Origin: a bacterium
GTDB taxonomy: Bacteria > Bacillota > Clostridia > Oscillospirales > Acutalibacteraceae
Assembly: GCA_022774755.1 (NCBI GenBank)
Contig: JALFLK010000018.1
Span: 1-44,202 of the forward strand
Direction of reading: 5' to 3'
Length of the DNA stretch: 44,202 bases
In this document: positions 43,216 to 44,202 of the stretch, piece after piece
How the letters are laid out: each line of letters opens with the position of its first letter
How positions within the stretch are numbered: the first letter of the stretch is position 1
Translations under genes and position numbers: made by a program
Notes under the pieces: generated by a model
What the model was told of the DNA's origin: nothing
What the model saw: the letters and a program-made list of their open reading frames with translations, nothing else
Databases searched by the model: none

Positions 43216-43656
43216 TCAAATGCCCAAAACTTGTTTTATTTTTGACACATATCTTCGTGACGCATAGGTCACTCTTCCGTTCTTCATTTTTACGCAGATT
43301 GTTCCCGTAAGGCTTAAATCAAAGCTCTTAACCTTTTTCAGATTTATAATTTCTGAATTTGAAATCCGCACAAAGCAGTTTTTATCAAGCTTTTCTTCAA
43401 GCTCATACATACGAAACTTAAGCGCATATTCTCCTTTTTCGGTAACGGCAAAAACTTTTTTGGCTGAAGAATATACGCAGTAAATTTCGCTTTGCTCCAG
43501 TATCTCCGCCTGCTCCTGTTTAAAGCCTGTTAAAATACCGATTTTTTCTTCGGAAAGTTTTTTTACAATCTCCGATACCTCTTGGGTTATTTCGTTTGTT
43601 TCGATTATCACCCTGGGTTCGGTCAATGATTTGTCAACCTTAATTTCCACCTTCAA
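43216..43656 (-). CDS. LytTR-domain transcriptional regulator without a receiver domain
   Basis: A 146-residue DNA-binding protein. The C-terminal 100 residues are a LytTR domain (IYCVYSSAKKVFAVTEKGEYALK, FVRISNSEIINLKKVKSFDL, RVTYASRRYVSKIKQVLG). The N-terminal 45 residues (KVEIKVDKSLTEPRVIIETNEIT) form the short segment usual in receiver-less LytTR proteins. I prefer TTG at 43656 (MKVEIKV), 7 nt after GGAGG; GTG at 43665 overlaps that ribosome binding site. It is co-transcribed with the DUF3021 gene. Paired LytTR-box repeats upstream indicate that it activates its own operon. Other targets and the inducing signal are unknown. Confidence 0.88.
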   Translation of the reverse strand: MKVEIKVDKSLTEPRVIIETNEITQEVSEIVKKLSEEKIGILTGFKQEQAEILEQSEIYCVYSSAKKVFAVTEKGEYALKFRMYELEEKLDKNCFVRISNSEIINLKKVKSFDLSLTGTICVKMKNGRVTYASRRYVSKIKQVLGI

Positions 43657-43681
43657 TTTTCTCACCTCCGATTACAGCCTG

Positions 43682-43710
43682 ATTATATAAAATTAACCTG
43701 CAAAAATCCA
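43682..43710 (-). promoter_or_regulatory. Promoter of the LytTR-DUF3021 operon
   Basis: Minus-strand TATAAT (plus 43682-43687) with a poor -35 TGGATT (plus 43705-43710) at 17 nt. A weak -35 fits a promoter that needs an activator. Confidence 0.55.
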
Positions 43711-43720
43711 GCGGTTTTGC

Positions 43721-43750
43721 ACAAACGGTCGTATATTAAGTACAAACGGC
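43721..43750 (-). promoter_or_regulatory. Paired LytTR-box direct repeats
   Basis: On the minus strand GCCGTTTGT (plus 43742-43750) and ACCGTTTGT (plus 43721-43729) are direct repeats 21 bp apart, that is 9-nt boxes with a 12-nt spacer. The known LytTR box is roughly WMMGTTNRK with 12-13 nt spacing; the proximal copy fits fully and the distal copy at eight of nine positions. The proximal box ends about 10 nt upstream of the -35. Confidence 0.7.
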
Positions 43751-43751
43751 A

Positions 43752-44202
43752 GTCGAGTGCCTCGACACGCAATCCGGGCAGACAGATTGATTTTACAAAA
43801 CCCTATGTTGCCCGACCGTTAAAAGCATTTTCCAATATAGTAAAACAATTCGAGTACCTCGACACGCAATCCGGGCAGACAGCAACGACAGCAACATAGA
43901 TGAATCTATTTCCCCGGAATAAACCGGTCGGACATATATGTTTTATGTTATAAACCGGCCTTTTCTCGGCGGAAAACGGTCGGGCATAAAACTTTACAAA
44001 TTAGATGAAGCTATCTCCCCGGAGCAAAAAAGCCTCGACAGGCAATCCGGGCAGACAGCAACGACAGCACCATAGATGAATCTATTTCCCCGGAATAAAA
44101 CGATCGGACATATATGTTTTATGTTATAAACCCGCCTTTTCTCGGCGGAAAACGGTCGGGCATAAAACTTTACAAATTAGATGAAGCTATCTCCCCGGAG
44201 CA
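43752..44202 (+). repeat. Modular BOX-like repeat, array 3 (cut by window end)
   Basis: Cores are at 43760-43785, 43857-43882 and 44033-44058. The first two are 97 nt apart, exactly as in array 1; the next period is 176 nt, like the long unit of array 2. The array opens with TCGAG-TGC-CTCGA, and GCCCGACCGTT (43810-43820) again faces AACGGTCGGGC. It lies directly beyond the distal LytTR box of the minus-strand operon. The last visible bases (CTCCCCGGAGCA) are the end of another unit, so at least one more core should follow outside the window. Confidence 0.9.

Noticed and set aside
43717..43899. A 60-codon open frame across the start of array 3
   Set aside because: It has no ribosome binding site, runs through repeat cores, and the equivalent frame is not open in the other arrays.

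Overview
The window looks like chromosomal DNA from a low-to-moderate G+C, Gram-positive gut-type Clostridium relative (Ruminococcaceae/Oscillospiraceae, in the style of Eubacterium siraeum or Ruminococcus). I infer this from type III glutamine synthetase, an archaeal-type split glutamate synthase, the LL-diaminopimelate aminotransferase route, a dockerin-tailed secreted protein, strong AGGAG-type ribosome binding sites and the lack of outer-membrane genes. I count about 27 protein genes, one interrupted gene and one initiator tRNA. No prophage, insertion-sequence transposase or CRISPR-Cas gene is visible.

Layout. 1-575: first array of a modular interspersed repeat, then a ppk promoter. 576-3953: polyphosphate kinase and a phosphofructokinase. 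4239-8147 (minus): an ammonium transporter fused to a PII domain, and type III glutamine synthetase with a promoter, a hexaloop hairpin and an intrinsic terminator in its leader. 8598-13629 (plus, divergent): five genes for a split glutamate synthase (amidotransferase, ferredoxin-FMN synthase, polyferredoxin, FAD oxidoreductase, GXGXG subunit). 13893-22938 (plus): an ANTAR-domain RNA-binding regulator, carA, carB fused in frame to dapF, pyrG, dapL and the cyclic-di-AMP receptor darA. 22938-23512: second repeat array, then a terminator. 23702-24301 (minus): an XRE-type regulator with an in-frame TGA. 24391-25566 (minus): CDF metal transporter. 25776-31109 (plus): YbaK-type deacylase, then an autoregulated TetR and an RND exporter with a large coiled-coil insertion. 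31126-31358: short tandem repeats and a MITE-like element with TTAA ends. 31384-32223: membrane-anchored SGNH hydrolase. 32433-36239 (minus): secreted Ig-like repeat protein ending in a dockerin. 36381-37754 (minus): TrpB2. 38220-38296: tRNA-fMet. 38619-41137 (minus): DUF3089 lipoprotein and RlmD-type methyltransferase. 41306-42691: murC. 42756-43656 (minus): LytTR regulator with a DUF3021 membrane partner, preceded by paired LytTR-box direct repeats. 43752-44202: third repeat array, cut by the window end.

How it fits together. The 4.2-14.5 kb block is a nitrogen-assimilation unit: ammonium uptake with its own PII sensor, glutamine synthesis, glutamate synthesis, and an ANTAR protein that could act on the leader hairpins of glnN and amt. 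The next operon spends glutamine and carbamoyl phosphate on pyrimidines (carAB, pyrG) and pairs this with the last steps of diaminopimelate synthesis (dapL, dapF) for the cell wall, with a c-di-AMP sensor at the end.

The least explained structures are the BOX-like modular repeat (three arrays, all in the same orientation, with a 26-nt core and conserved hairpins), the CarB-DapF fusion, and the nitrogen-gene leader RNAs. Everything here was read by eye; no database search, alignment or folding program was run.
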